From assembly GCA_015065005.1 (NCBI GenBank), contig SVRE01000005.1, forward strand, positions 1-64,000: a stretch of 64,000 nucleotides of DNA. Reading direction: 5' to 3'. The position numbers and the translations under genes were made by a program. The stretch's first letter is position 1. Each line of letters opens with the position of its first letter. The notes beneath the pieces are model-generated. The model saw nothing but the letters and a program-made list of their open reading frames with translations, did no database searches and was not told the DNA's origin. This stretch comes from Oscillospiraceae bacterium (GTDB lineage Bacteria; Bacillota; Clostridia; Oscillospirales; CAG-272). Of the stretch, positions 25,620 through 33,705 are shown piece by piece.

Positions 25620-26112
25620 AAGCTTAACATTTATTTCCTTGTGCGTAGCCATGATGGCGATAATTTCTCAGCTTTCCGTTCCAATTGGTGCAGTCCCAAT
25701 CACGCTGCAGGCGTTGTCTGTTGCATTTATAGGTTACTTTTTGGGTGTAAAAAAAGGCTTGGTTGCTATTTTGGCTTACATTCTTTTAGGTGCTGTGGGC
25801 GCCCCTGTATTTGCAGGCTTTCAAGGGGGCTTTCATATGCTGATTGGCTACACAGGGGGCTTTATTTTCGGCTTTGTTCCCTTTACCTGCCTTTGCGGTA
25901 TAGGGAGCAAAAAATGGGTAAAAATTGCCCTCGGTATGCTTGGGCTTTTGCTTTGCCATATTATAGGAATAATACAATATTCAATTTTGGCAGGGCTTAA
26001 GTTGTGGCTATCCTTTTTATCGGTATCATTGCCGTATCTTTTAAAGGATATAATGTTGACAGCTTCAGCATATTTTATCGCAGAAAAGGTGAAACAAATA
26101 AAACGGTGCTAG
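25600..26112 (+). CDS. bioY: Biotin ECF transporter S component BioY
   Basis: The 170-residue membrane protein has six helices and the BioY motifs: SVPIGAVPITLQALSVAFIGYFLG, AYILLGAVGAPVFAGFQGG and GYTGGFIFGFVPFT. It binds biotin at the membrane and may work alone or with a shared ECF module. The start is a GTG inside birA behind AAGGAAGA; an internal Met at residue 18 is less likely because it would remove part of helix 1. Placement after birA supports biotin as the ligand. Confidence 0.93.
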   Translation: MERGSIKSLTFISLCVAMMAIISQLSVPIGAVPITLQALSVAFIGYFLGVKKGLVAILAYILLGAVGAPVFAGFQGGFHMLIGYTGGFIFGFVPFTCLCGIGSKKWVKIALGMLGLLLCHIIGIIQYSILAGLKLWLSFLSVSLPYLLKDIMLTASAYFIAEKVKQIKRC

Positions 26113-26140
26113 TCCATTTGATGGCTAACACCGTTTTTTA
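26101..26140 (+). terminator. Terminator of birA-bioY
   Basis: AAACGGTGCTAG...GGCTAACACCGTTTTTT with one bulge. It lies between convergent bioY and ung. Confidence 0.8.
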
Positions 26141-26812
26141 TTCATTTACACTGTTCCAGTCAATTGCCTCTTGCCCTGTTTTAGTTAAAAATTCATTTGC
26201 CTTTGAAAAATGCTTGCAGCCGAAAAAGCCGTTATAAGCGGAAAGCGGGGACGGATGTACCGTCTCAAGCACTAAATGGTGCTTTCCCGTTATGTAAACC
26301 TTTTTGCTTCTTGCATTGCCTCCCCAAAGAAGGAAAACAATGGGGCGCTGGCTGCTATTCAGCAATTTTATTACATTATCAGTAAAGGTTGCCCAACCTA
26401 TTTTTTGGTGGCTGTTTGCCTGTCCTTGGCGCACAGTCAGCGTAGCATTGAGAAGCAAAACACCCTGCTTGGCCCAAGAGGTCAGCTCACCGTGATTCGG
26501 TATTTCCATTCCAATATCATCGTGCAGCTCCTTGTAAATATTTACAAGTGATGGCGGAATTTTTACCCCCCTTTTAACCGAAAAGGAAAGTCCGTGTGCC
26601 TGTCCGGGCTCGTGGTATGGGTCTTGTCCTAAAATAACAACCTTAGTGTTTTCAAATGGCGTATATTTCAGTGCATTGAAAATATCGTGCATAGGTGGAA
26701 AAATACTTTTTGTAAAATACTCGCTTTTAAGGTATTCACGAATTTTAAGGTAGTAGTCCTTTTCAAATTCACCCTTTAAAATTTCATCCCAATCATTACC
26801 CAAATTTACCAT
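26138..26812 (-). CDS. ung: Uracil-DNA glycosylase
   Basis: Removes uracil from DNA to start base-excision repair. The 224-residue protein has the water-activating loop (VVILGQDPYHEPGQAHGLSFSV), the uracil-binding segment (GVLLLNATLTVR), and the leucine loop near the end (HHLVLETVHPSPLSAYNGF, with HPSPLS). All family-1 UNG motifs are intact and the length is standard. It is a single gene with its own promoter, transcribed towards bioY. Confidence 0.97.
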   Translation of the reverse strand: MVNLGNDWDEILKGEFEKDYYLKIREYLKSEYFTKSIFPPMHDIFNALKYTPFENTKVVILGQDPYHEPGQAHGLSFSVKRGVKIPPSLVNIYKELHDDIGMEIPNHGELTSWAKQGVLLLNATLTVRQGQANSHQKIGWATFTDNVIKLLNSSQRPIVFLLWGGNARSKKVYITGKHHLVLETVHPSPLSAYNGFFGCKHFSKANEFLTKTGQEAIDWNSVNE

Positions 26813-26829
26813 AAAATCACCTCACTTTT

Positions 26830-26858
26830 ATGTTATCATTTTTGGGCTTTTTTGTCAA
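26830..26858 (-). promoter_or_regulatory. Promoter of ung
   Basis: Minus strand: TTGACA, 17 bases, TAACAT. Confidence 0.7.
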
Positions 26859-26876
26859 TAAAATTTGCTTATTTAC

Positions 26877-26905
26877 TTGAAATATAAGCATATATATGAT
26901 ATACT
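26877..26905 (+). promoter_or_regulatory. Promoter of the ThuA-like gene
   Basis: TTGAAA, 17 bases, TATACT. It lies back to back with the ung promoter. Confidence 0.75.
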
Positions 26906-26949
26906 AACCACGTAGAAGCACTACAATTTTTTAATCAAGGAGTATTAAA

Positions 26950-27690
26950 ATGATTAGAGTAACAGTTTGGAACGAGTATTGTCACGAGCAAGAGGAAGAA
27001 AGGATCAGAAAGGTATATCCTAACGGTATACATAATGCGATTGCTGAGTTCCTTGGCGCTAACGATGATATACAGGTAACAACAGCAACACTTTATGATG
27101 AAAATATGCAGTTAAGACCTAATGCAGGCATTACAGATGAATTGCTTGCCAATACAGACGTTATGTTTTGGTGGGGTCACGTAAGACATGGTGAGGTGCC
27201 TGATGAAATTGCAATCAAGGTTAAGGAAGCGGTTCTTTCAGGTATGGGTATCGTGTTCCTTCATTCTGCACATCACTCCAAGCCCTTCAAGCTTTTAATG
27301 GGTACAACCTGTAACCTTGGCTGGAGAGAAAGTGATGATAAGGAAAGGCTTTGGATTCTTGACCATAACCACCCAATTATGGCTGGTATTGAGGGTAGAT
27401 ATTTTGAGCTTGAGGCTGAGGAAACATATACTGAGCCATTTGGTGTTCCCGACCCTGATAAGCTTCTTTTGATTGGCTGGTATAACGGTGGTGAGGTTTT
27501 CCGTTCAGGCTGTATCTGGAGACGTGAAAACGGTAAGGTGTTCTACTTCCAGCCCGGTCACGAGTCATATCCAACCTTCTATAACCCAACAGTACAAAAG
27601 ATTCTTACAAACGCTGCACGCTGGACAGCACCTGTTTGTCCAAGAATGCCCCTTGAGTGTCCTTGGGTTGCAAGATTAGAGGAAAAATAA
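26950..27690 (+). CDS. ThuA-like protein
   Basis: The 246-residue protein matches the ThuA/trehalose-utilisation family, a glutamine-amidotransferase-like fold: IRVTVWNEYCHEQEEE, YPNGIHNAIAEFL, TDVMFWWGHVRHGEV, GIVFLHSAHHSKPFKLLMGT, and GKVFYFQPGHESYPTFYNP. ThuA proteins are linked to sugar catabolism, mostly by gene context, and the reaction is not firmly known. The stop codon overlaps the start of a Gfo/Idh/MocA dehydrogenase by one base (TAATG), a pairing often seen with ThuA. No transporter or regulator adjoins the pair. Confidence 0.85.
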   Translation: MIRVTVWNEYCHEQEEERIRKVYPNGIHNAIAEFLGANDDIQVTTATLYDENMQLRPNAGITDELLANTDVMFWWGHVRHGEVPDEIAIKVKEAVLSGMGIVFLHSAHHSKPFKLLMGTTCNLGWRESDDKERLWILDHNHPIMAGIEGRYFELEAEETYTEPFGVPDPDKLLLIGWYNGGEVFRSGCIWRRENGKVFYFQPGHESYPTFYNPTVQKILTNAARWTAPVCPRMPLECPWVARLEEK

Positions 27691-28712
27691 TGCTTAAGTT
27701 TGGTATGATTGGCGTGGGCAAAATATGCCAAGGCTGTCATTTGCCCGCATACGATAAAATCAATGATGTTGAAATCGTTGCTCTTTGCGATATAAATGAG
27801 GAAAGACTAAAAGAGGTTGGTAAAAAATATCCAAACGCAAGGCTTTACTCCGATTATAAGGAAATGATAAACAAGGAAGAGCTTGATGCGGTAGATATCT
27901 GCACACCGAATAATATTCACTCACAGGCGGCTATTTACGCTCTTGACAAGGGCTTGCACGTTATGTGTGAAAAGCCGGATGCCGTAAGCGTTAGCGAGGC
28001 AGAAAAAATGAAGGCTGCCGCTGAAAAAAGCGGAAAAACCTTAATGGTTATGAGGAATAACCGTTACCGCCCGTCAACAAAGTTCTTAAAGCAATATATT
28101 GCCGAGGGCAAAATGGGTAAAATTTATGCAGGCCGTTGCGGCTGGATCAGGCGCCGCGGTATTCCTGGTTGGGGCGGCTGGTTCACCGACAAGGCGCAGG
28201 CTGGCGGCGGACCGCTTATTGATTTGGGTGTTCATATTATTGACCTTTCAATGTACTTAATGGGCAATGCTAAGCCTGTAACCGTTAGTGGATGTACATA
28301 TCTTAAATTCCCGCACACCTCATATTCTAAAATAGATGTTGAGGATTTGGCAATGGGCTTTATCCGCTTTGATAACGGCGCTTGCTTGCAAATTGAGTTT
28401 TCTTGGGCTTCCAATATCCCTGGGGACCAAATGTTTGTGGAGCTTCGCGGTACAAAGGCAGGCTCAAGGATGTCAGGTATTGACAGGAAGTTTGAAATAT
28501 TTACTGAGGAATGTGGAGTTAACACATACCTAAAGCCTGATATTGATGACTATAACTGTCCCCCACACCATGAGCAAAATATACGTCACTTTATTGACGT
28601 TATAAACGGCAAGGCAGAGCCGGACTTTACCCCTGAGCAAGGACTTAATATGGTCAAAATCTTGGAGGCACTTTATAAGTCAGCCGAGCTTGGTCACGAA
28701 ATAGAGCTATAA
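27690..28712 (+). CDS. Gfo/Idh/MocA-family oxidoreductase
   Basis: The 340-residue protein has an N-terminal NAD(P)-binding Rossmann fold (FGMIGVGKICQGCHLPAY, VEIVALCDINEERL), the family EKP motif (HVMCEKPDAVS) and the C-terminal substrate domain (GGGPLIDLGVHIIDLSMYLMG, with the DxGxHxxD-type catalytic motif). It oxidises or epimerises a sugar or inositol; the specific substrate is unknown. The start was moved to ATG 27690, which overlaps the ThuA stop codon. Together the two probably act on one oxidised sugar. Confidence 0.9.
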   Translation: MLKFGMIGVGKICQGCHLPAYDKINDVEIVALCDINEERLKEVGKKYPNARLYSDYKEMINKEELDAVDICTPNNIHSQAAIYALDKGLHVMCEKPDAVSVSEAEKMKAAAEKSGKTLMVMRNNRYRPSTKFLKQYIAEGKMGKIYAGRCGWIRRRGIPGWGGWFTDKAQAGGGPLIDLGVHIIDLSMYLMGNAKPVTVSGCTYLKFPHTSYSKIDVEDLAMGFIRFDNGACLQIEFSWASNIPGDQMFVELRGTKAGSRMSGIDRKFEIFTEECGVNTYLKPDIDDYNCPPHHEQNIRHFIDVINGKAEPDFTPEQGLNMVKILEALYKSAELGHEIEL

Positions 28713-28719
28713 TTAAAAT

Positions 28720-28752
28720 GAGCTTGCAGCGTATACTGCAAGCTCTATTTTT
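28720..28752 (+). terminator. Terminator of the ThuA/Gfo-Idh-MocA pair
   Basis: GAGCTTGCAG-cgtata-CTGCAAGCTC-TATTTTT, a perfect 10-base stem. Confidence 0.88.
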
Positions 28753-28820
28753 CTTTATTCACAATCATTACATTAATCGGTTTATTTTTCTGTATTCACA
28801 ATTATAACGCTAATCGGTTT
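28747..28820 (-). repeat. 37-bp imperfect tandem repeat at the SLOG gene end
   Basis: Bases 28747-28783 and 28784-28820 match at 32 of 37 positions. On the minus strand the gene copy encodes KPISVIIVNTEK and its stop. The second copy, beyond the stop, would encode KPINVMIVNKEK and a stop. Confidence 0.85.
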
Positions 28821-29123
28821 GCTTTTCTTTTTGGCATAATCTATTGTGTATTTCGTTCCTCTTGATTTTTTGTCCCATATAACAAGTATACTGTCTGCTA
28901 TATCTATCATTTCCTCATTACGCTTCAAGGGTGCGCCCTTGCCATATAAATTGTATTTTGGACGCAATACTAATTTAGATAAATTATGCTTATCCGCATA
29001 TTTTTCTGCAAGAGTGTCAATCCCTTTGGCACCACCGCTAATAATAAGCTCAACATCATTTGAAATGTAATTTTCCAAATTAAAATCAGTTATTGTTCTT
29101 GACCCTGCGATCATTAATTTCAT
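28782..29123 (-). CDS. Small SLOG-fold protein (DUF2493 type)
   Basis: The 113-residue protein is a single SLOG/Rossmann-like domain: MKLMIAGSRTITDF, then ELIISGGAKGIDTLAEKYA and a nucleotide-binding C-terminal part with ADSILVIWDKKSRGTKYTIDYA. Such proteins bind nucleotides or nucleotide-derived signals and occur near phage, DNA uptake and stress genes; no reaction is established for this form. It is divergent from a small XRE regulator. Its 3' end is tandemly duplicated. Confidence 0.85.
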   Translation of the reverse strand: MKLMIAGSRTITDFNLENYISNDVELIISGGAKGIDTLAEKYADKHNLSKLVLRPKYNLYGKGAPLKRNEEMIDIADSILVIWDKKSRGTKYTIDYAKKKSKPISVIIVNTEK

Positions 29124-29176
29124 AAAATACCTCGAAGCGATTAAAAAATTCCTATGTAATATATAGGGTTTACTAT

Positions 29177-29205
29177 ATTATACCAAGTAAATATTAATTT
29201 GTAAA
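29177..29205 (-). promoter_or_regulatory. Promoter of the SLOG gene
   Basis: Minus strand: TTTACA, 17 bases, TATAAT. A TATAAT for the divergent XRE gene lies at 29211-29216, so the two promoters probably interact. Confidence 0.65.
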
Positions 29206-29246
29206 TAGGCTATAATAAATTTACAATAATATGCGGAGGTAATAAT

Positions 29247-29483
29247 ATGCTTGAAAGTCAATATAAAATGAATTTAATTAAGATTGGATTAAAGATTGCA
29301 TATTATAGAAAGCTCCAGGGTATGACACAGGAGGAAATGGCTGAAGCTTGTGATTTGTCAGCAGGTTATGTATCACAGCTTGAAGCTCCAAATTGCTATT
29401 TTTGCCCGTCACTTAAAACCTTGTTTAAAATTGCTGAGGTTTTAGGTACAACAGTGTCAAAGCTAACGGATATCGAGGACTAA
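29247..29483 (+). CDS. Small XRE-family HTH regulator
   Basis: The 78-residue protein is almost entirely one helix-turn-helix domain: IGLKIAYYRKLQGMTQEEMAEACDLSAGYVSQLEAP, followed by SLKTLFKIAEVLGTTVSKLTD. It has no effector domain, as in simple XRE repressors. GGAGG precedes the ATG. The divergent SLOG gene is the closest possible target (inference). It ends in a strong terminator, so it is a single-gene unit. Confidence 0.9.
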   Translation: MLESQYKMNLIKIGLKIAYYRKLQGMTQEEMAEACDLSAGYVSQLEAPNCYFCPSLKTLFKIAEVLGTTVSKLTDIED

Positions 29484-29520
29484 AAAGCGCCTTCTCAAAA
29501 TAAAGAGAAGGTGCTTTTAT
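29483..29520 (+). terminator. Terminator of the XRE regulator gene
   Basis: AAAAGCGCCTTCTC-aaaataaa-GAGAAGGTGCTTTTATT. Confidence 0.88.
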
Positions 29521-29524
29521 TCTA

Positions 29525-29553
29525 TTGATTTTTTGTGCATATTATGGTAAAAT
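29525..29553 (+). promoter_or_regulatory. Promoter of coaW and the methyltransferase-like gene
   Basis: TTGATT, 17 bases, TAAAAT. The track start TTG at 29525 is the -35 box. Confidence 0.65.
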
Positions 29554-29584
29554 AAGTAAAAGCAAATTCAAGGAGGCTTACCAT

Positions 29585-30409
29585 ATGGGAGTAGTAGTAG
29601 GAATAGATATAGGCGGCAGCACCACAAAGATAGTGGGCTTTGACCAAAATAAAAATTTAATCCACCCAATGTTTGTGACAGCCGATGACCCGATTACATC
29701 AATTTACGGCGCCTTTGGTAAGTTTACCGACACAAATAATTTAGGTCTTTCAGATATAGAAAAGGTAATGATAACAGGCGTAGGCGCATCTTACGTAAAC
29801 AAGCCTATTTACAATCTTGAATGTGTTCACACTCCTGAGTTTAAAAGCATAGGCTTGGGAGGGCTTTATTTGTCAAAGTTTAAGGAAGCTATTATTGTAA
29901 GCTTGGGCACAGGTACAGCTCTTGTTCACGCGCAAGAGGGTAAAGCTCCCGAATATTTGGGCGGTACAGGTGTTGGTGGCGGTACACTTGTTGGACTTTC
30001 CAAGAAAATCTTGGGCGTTAACAAGGTGGAAACTATTGATGAGCTTGCCCGTTTAGGCGATATAAACAATATTGACTTGAAAATCAGAGACATTTCTAAG
30101 AAGGATATAGGACTAAGCAGCCAGATGACAGCGGCTAACTTTGCCAATATAAGTGAAACAGCAACCCAAAATGACTTTGCAATGGGTCTTATCAATATGG
30201 TGTTTGAAACTGTTGGTATGATAGCGTACTTTGCTTCAAAGCCATACGGACTAAAGGACATTGTGTTAACAGGCAATTTAACCCAAATGTCACAGGCATC
30301 CGAAATATTTGATGCGCTTAACAAAATGTTCAATATGAACTTTGTTATTCCCGAAAATGCGCAGTTCAGCACAGTTATCGGTGCGGCGCTTTCATCCTTT
30401 GAAAAATGA
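29585..30409 (+). CDS. coaW: Type II pantothenate kinase
   Basis: Phosphorylates pantothenate in the first step of CoA synthesis. The 274-residue protein is an ASKHA-fold kinase: phosphate-1 motif VVGIDIGGSTTKIVGF, then VMITGVGASYVNK, phosphate-2 motif AIIVSLGTGTALV, GGTGVGGGTLVGLSKKILG, and adenosine motif IVLTGNLTQM. This matches the eukaryote-like type II form known from staphylococci and some Clostridia, which is usually poorly inhibited by CoA. AAGGAGG precedes ATG 29585. The next gene overlaps by 4 bases. Confidence 0.93.
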   Translation: MGVVVGIDIGGSTTKIVGFDQNKNLIHPMFVTADDPITSIYGAFGKFTDTNNLGLSDIEKVMITGVGASYVNKPIYNLECVHTPEFKSIGLGGLYLSKFKEAIIVSLGTGTALVHAQEGKAPEYLGGTGVGGGTLVGLSKKILGVNKVETIDELARLGDINNIDLKIRDISKKDIGLSSQMTAANFANISETATQNDFAMGLINMVFETVGMIAYFASKPYGLKDIVLTGNLTQMSQASEIFDALNKMFNMNFVIPENAQFSTVIGAALSSFEK

Positions 30410-31407
30410 TAAAGAGAATAGAAGAAATAAACAAGCGTAAGGAAATGAATTTTCATGTTTTTACGCTTGTTGCATCTTATTTGAATAATTGTCCCGACTT
30501 GGTTACAAGGGAAACAATAGTGGAAATAACCAATGGCGTAAAAGCAAATGAGGAAAGAGCATTTGTTTCCTTCCTTGCCAATGTTTTTTCCGAAAACGAG
30601 GACGAAATCAAATTGATAGAAAAAGAGTACCTATCAAGGGGAATTAAGCAATTATCCCCCGAGGAGTATCTGAAAAACCCATTTTTGGTAAACATTAAAA
30701 TACCCGAAATCAAAGAGGGAAATTGGAATTTAGGCTATCAAACGTACAAACCGTATGAGGGGTTTATATACCGTGATATTGAGACCTTGCCAAACTATAC
30801 GGAAATTCCGCAAATAGGCTATTTCAACACGGAATTTTCCTATCCAACCGTGTTTGAAAACGGGATAGAATGGATGGCAATAAAGCCAAATGAAATTGAA
30901 ACAATGAAGGCACCCATTGAAAAAGCGCGGGGACGTGTCTTAGTTTACGGTCTTGGCATAGGTTATTTTGCCTATATGGTCAGCCTAAAGCAAGAGGTTG
31001 AAAGCGTAACAATCGTTGAACGCGACCAAAATGTGATTAATTTGTTTAAACAGCATATTTTGCCCCAATTTCCAAACAAAAGCAAAATCAACATCGTAAA
31101 AAGCGATGCCTTTGATTATGCAAAAAGCGAAATGAAAGCAGGTAACTTCAATTACGTCTTTACCGACCTTTGGCACGACGTGTCCGATGGCGTTGATTTG
31201 TACGTAAAAATGAAAAAATACGAGGGGACGTGTCCAAATTCTCAATTTGAGTATTGGATTGAAAAATCCCTTCTTTCAAGCATCCGCTGGAGCATTTTCG
31301 GTGGAATATACACACGTGTCAAGGCAAAATCCTTCAACGGCACCATCGAAGAGATAGAGAAGTACCTAACCGATGATTATCTTAAATCTTTCGTAAAATT
31401 TATATAG
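30406..31407 (+). CDS. Orphan SAM-methyltransferase/spermidine-synthase-like protein coupled to coaW
   Basis: The 333-residue protein has an N-terminal region of about 150 residues with no family I recognise. A Rossmann-type domain follows: GRVLVYGLGIGYFAYMVS (SAM-binding glycine loop), VESVTIVERDQNVINLF (acidic residue at the end of strand 2), INIVKSDAFDYA and FNYVFTDLWHDVSDG. The order of motifs resembles spermidine synthase-like methyltransferases. The ATGA overlap with coaW points to coupled translation, but no link between the two activities is known to me. Substrate unknown. Confidence 0.7.
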   Translation: MIKRIEEINKRKEMNFHVFTLVASYLNNCPDLVTRETIVEITNGVKANEERAFVSFLANVFSENEDEIKLIEKEYLSRGIKQLSPEEYLKNPFLVNIKIPEIKEGNWNLGYQTYKPYEGFIYRDIETLPNYTEIPQIGYFNTEFSYPTVFENGIEWMAIKPNEIETMKAPIEKARGRVLVYGLGIGYFAYMVSLKQEVESVTIVERDQNVINLFKQHILPQFPNKSKINIVKSDAFDYAKSEMKAGNFNYVFTDLWHDVSDGVDLYVKMKKYEGTCPNSQFEYWIEKSLLSSIRWSIFGGIYTRVKAKSFNGTIEEIEKYLTDDYLKSFVKFI

Positions 31408-31463
31408 TTAAGTGTTACAACAATAAGCTGAAATAGCTTTTCTAACCAAAAATTAATTCGTAG

Positions 31464-31483
31464 GGCGGGGGCTTGCTCCCGCC
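31464..31483. repeat. GC-rich palindrome (REP-like)
   Basis: GGCGGGGGC-tt-GCTCCCGCC, preceded by TTCGTAG. This GC-rich hairpin contrasts with the AT-rich surroundings and looks like a dispersed repeat unit; only one copy is in the window. Confidence 0.6.
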
Positions 31484-31503
31484 GCTTTTGATAAATTGAA
31501 AAC

Positions 31504-31562
31504 GCCCTCAAACGAGGGCTTTTTATGAATGGGCGAGAAAAAAGATATTTTCGCCTTTTTTT
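31504..31562 (+). terminator. Two consecutive terminators after the methyltransferase-like gene
   Basis: GCCCTC-aaac-GAGGGC-TTTTT (31504-31524), then GGCGA...TCGCC followed by eight T (31532-31562). Confidence 0.8.
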
Positions 31563-31574
31563 TGTTTGGGTTTG

Positions 31575-31775
31575 AACTGATGCGTTTTAATCACGGCAAA
31601 GCCGAGTATGAAATCAATGCAAAGCATTGTATGGAATCCGTCACAAGACGGTATGGAATCAACACAGGGTGTTGGATGGAATCAAGCCGCAGAAGGAAAC
31701 ATCTACGGTGATGCCATGCGCCTTCGGCAATTCCATACACGCAAAGCGTGATGCCATGCCAAGCCTGCGGCTTGG
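31575..31775. repeat. Array of short hairpins with shared ATGGAATC/GATGCCAT joints
   Basis: About seven small inverted repeats in 200 bases: CGGC-aaa-GCCG, CAATGC-aaa-GCATTG, CCGTC-acaa-GACGG, CAACAC-ag-GGTGTTG, CACGC-aaa-GCGTG and AAGCC-tgc-GGCTT. The units are joined by ATGGAATC on one side and its relative GATGCCAT on the other, and ATCAAGCCGCAG pairs at long range with CTGCGGCTTGGAT. Track ORFs here (31529 plus, 31703 minus) are products of the repeat. It may act as RNA structure or as a miniature mobile element. Confidence 0.75.
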
Positions 31776-31777
31776 AT

Positions 31778-31809
31778 AAAAAACGACAGGCCGAAACCTG
31801 TCGTTTTTT
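31778..31809 (-). terminator. Terminator of tRNA-Arg
   Basis: AAAAAACGACAGG-ccgaaa-CCTGTCGTTTTTT, just past the 3' end of the tRNA on the minus strand. Confidence 0.9.
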
Positions 31810-31811
31810 GG

Positions 31812-31885
31812 CCTACCCGATAGGATTTGAACCTACGACCTACAGAGTCGGAGTCTGTCGCTCTATCCAGCTGGGCTACGGGTAG
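31812..31885 (-). tRNA. tRNA-Arg (anticodon CCG)
   Basis: The minus strand folds as a cloverleaf: acceptor CTACCCG/CGGGTAG, D arm GCCCAGCTGGATAGAGC, anticodon arm ACAGA-CTCCGAC-TCTGT with anticodon CCG (reads CGG), and T arm GTAGG-TTCAAAT-CCTAT. CCA is not encoded. Confidence 0.96.
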
Positions 31886-31896
31886 TTGTGTTTTAA

Positions 31897-31925
31897 AGTA
31901 TAGCACAAACTTAGCAAAAAGTAAA
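31897..31925 (-). promoter_or_regulatory. Promoter of tRNA-Arg
   Basis: Minus strand: TTTACT, 17 bases, TATACT, 12 bases from the tRNA. Confidence 0.7.
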
Positions 31926-31945
31926 CAATTATTTTCAAAATGGTG

Positions 31946-31974
31946 TTGCACTTATAAAATGCGTGTGCTATAAT
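31946..31974 (+). promoter_or_regulatory. Promoter of the fhs operon
   Basis: TTGCAC, 17 bases, TATAAT. Confidence 0.75.
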
Positions 31975-32030
31975 ATAATTAATTTAAGTAAAGGGCGAAT
32001 TATGCCCAAAATTAGAAGGAGATGCAAATT

Positions 32031-33704
32031 ATGTTATCTGACATCGAAATTGCACAGTGTGCAAAGCTAAAGAGAATTAATGAAATTGCTGATCAAATCG
32101 GTCTTTTGCCTGAGGAATATGAGCCTTACGGTCACTACAAGGCAAAGATTACAGACGCATTCTTGAACAGAATGGCGGACAAGCCAAACGGTAAGCTTGT
32201 TCTTGTAACAGCCATCAACCCAACCCCGGCAGGTGAGGGTAAAACAACAACCTCTGTTGGACTTGGTATGGCTATGAATAAAATAGGTAAGAAAACCATT
32301 ATCGCTCTTCGTGAGCCTTCCTTGGGTCCTGTATTCGGTGTTAAGGGTGGCGCTGCAGGTGGCGGTTATTCTCAGGTTTTGCCAATGGAGGACATTAACC
32401 TTCATTTTACAGGTGACTTCCATGCAATTACAACCGCAAACAATCTTTTAAGCGCAGTTATTGACAACCATATTCAGCAGGGTAACGTGCTCGGTATCGA
32501 CCAAAGACGTATCCTCTTCCCACGCGTTCTTGATATGAATGACAGGGCTCTTCGTAATGTAGTAGTTGGCTTGGGTACAAAGGTTGACGGTGTTCCAAGA
32601 GAGGACCACTTTATGATTACCGTTGCCAGTGAAATTATGGCTATCCTTTGCTTGAGCGAATCTATTGATGACTTAAAGGCACGTCTTGGCAAAATTCTTG
32701 TGGCTTACAAATATGACGGCTCCCCTGTTTACTGTCGTGACCTTGGTGTTAATGGCGCTATGGCAGCAGTGCTTAAGGATGCCTTGAAGCCAAACCTTGT
32801 ACAAACAATAGAGAACACACCGGCACTTATCCACGGCGGCCCATTTGCAAATATCGCACACGGCTGCAACTCGGTTCGCGCTACAAAGCTTGCATTAAAG
32901 CTTGCTGATTATACAATTACTGAGGCTGGCTTCGGTGCTGACCTTGGCGCTGAAAAGTTCTTCGATATCAAGTGCCGCTTTGCAGGCTTGAAGCCGGAGT
33001 GCGTTGTTCTTGTTGCAACCGTTCGTGCGCTTAAGTATAACGGCGGTGTTCCCAAGGCAGAGCTTGTTAACGAAAATCTTGAAGCACTCAAAAAGGGTGC
33101 GGTTAACCTTGAGGCTCACATTGATAACCTTCAAAAATACGGTGTACCTGTTGTTGTTGCAATCAACCGCTTCGGCACAGATACAGAGGCTGAGCTTAAG
33201 GCAGTTGAGGAAATGTGTATTGCCAAGGGTGCTGATTTTGCATTGTCAGACGTATTTGCCAAGGGCGGTGACGGTGGTATAGACCTTGCAAACAAGGTTG
33301 TTGCCGCTTGTGAAAAGGAAAGCAATTTCCATGTGCTTTATCCCGATGAAATGTCAATCAAAGATAAGATTATCACAATAGCTAAGGAGATTTACGGTGC
33401 TGCTGACGTTAAGTTTGATGCGGCTGCCTCTAAGGCAATTGCTGAATTTGAGGCACTTGATCCTGAATACTCTAAGTTCCCTGTTTGTATGGCAAAGACA
33501 CAGTATTCCTTGTCTGATGACCAAACAAAGCTTGGCAGACCTACAGGCTTCACCCTTACCGTTCGTGAGGTTAAGCTCTCTGCGGGCGCTGGCTTTATCG
33601 TAGCTCTTACAGGCTCTATTATGACAATGCCGGGCTTGCCAAAGGCTCCTGCCGCACTTAAAATTGACGTTGATAATGACGGAAAGATAACAGGACTGTT
33701 CTGA
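32031..33704 (+). CDS. fhs: Formate-tetrahydrofolate ligase
   Basis: Makes 10-formyl-THF from formate, ATP and THF, feeding purine synthesis or, in acetogens, CO2 fixation. The 557-residue protein has the P-loop [18 protein letters not shown], then [36 protein letters not shown] (two pieces of the signature), [14 protein letters not shown] and [17 protein letters not shown]. Length matches the family. AGAAGGAG lies too close to the track ATG, so ATG 32031 is chosen. It leads a tight operon with tsaE, tsaB, rpiB and araA. No other Wood-Ljungdahl gene is in the window. Confidence 0.97.
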   Translation: MLSDIEIAQCAKLKRINEIADQIGLLPEEYEPYGHYKAKITDAFLNRMADKPNGKLVLVTAINPTPAGEGKTTTSVGLGMAMNKIGKKTIIALREPSLGPVFGVKGGAAGGGYSQVLPMEDINLHFTGDFHAITTANNLLSAVIDNHIQQGNVLGIDQRRILFPRVLDMNDRALRNVVVGLGTKVDGVPREDHFMITVASEIMAILCLSESIDDLKARLGKILVAYKYDGSPVYCRDLGVNGAMAAVLKDALKPNLVQTIENTPALIHGGPFANIAHGCNSVRATKLALKLADYTITEAGFGADLGAEKFFDIKCRFAGLKPECVVLVATVRALKYNGGVPKAELVNENLEALKKGAVNLEAHIDNLQKYGVPVVVAINRFGTDTEAELKAVEEMCIAKGADFALSDVFAKGGDGGIDLANKVVAACEKESNFHVLYPDEMSIKDKIITIAKEIYGAADVKFDAAASKAIAEFEALDPEYSKFPVCMAKTQYSLSDDQTKLGRPTGFTLTVREVKLSAGAGFIVALTGSIMTMPGLPKAPAALKIDVDNDGKITGLF

Positions 33705-33705
33705 T

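Noticed and set aside
31575-31775. Possible CRISPR array
   Set aside because: Units differ in stem sequence, spacing is under 35 bases, there are no unique spacers between constant repeats, and no cas genes.
31529-31951. ORFs on both strands (31529-31711 plus, 31703-31951 minus)
   Set aside because: They read through a hairpin array, a terminator and a tRNA gene.
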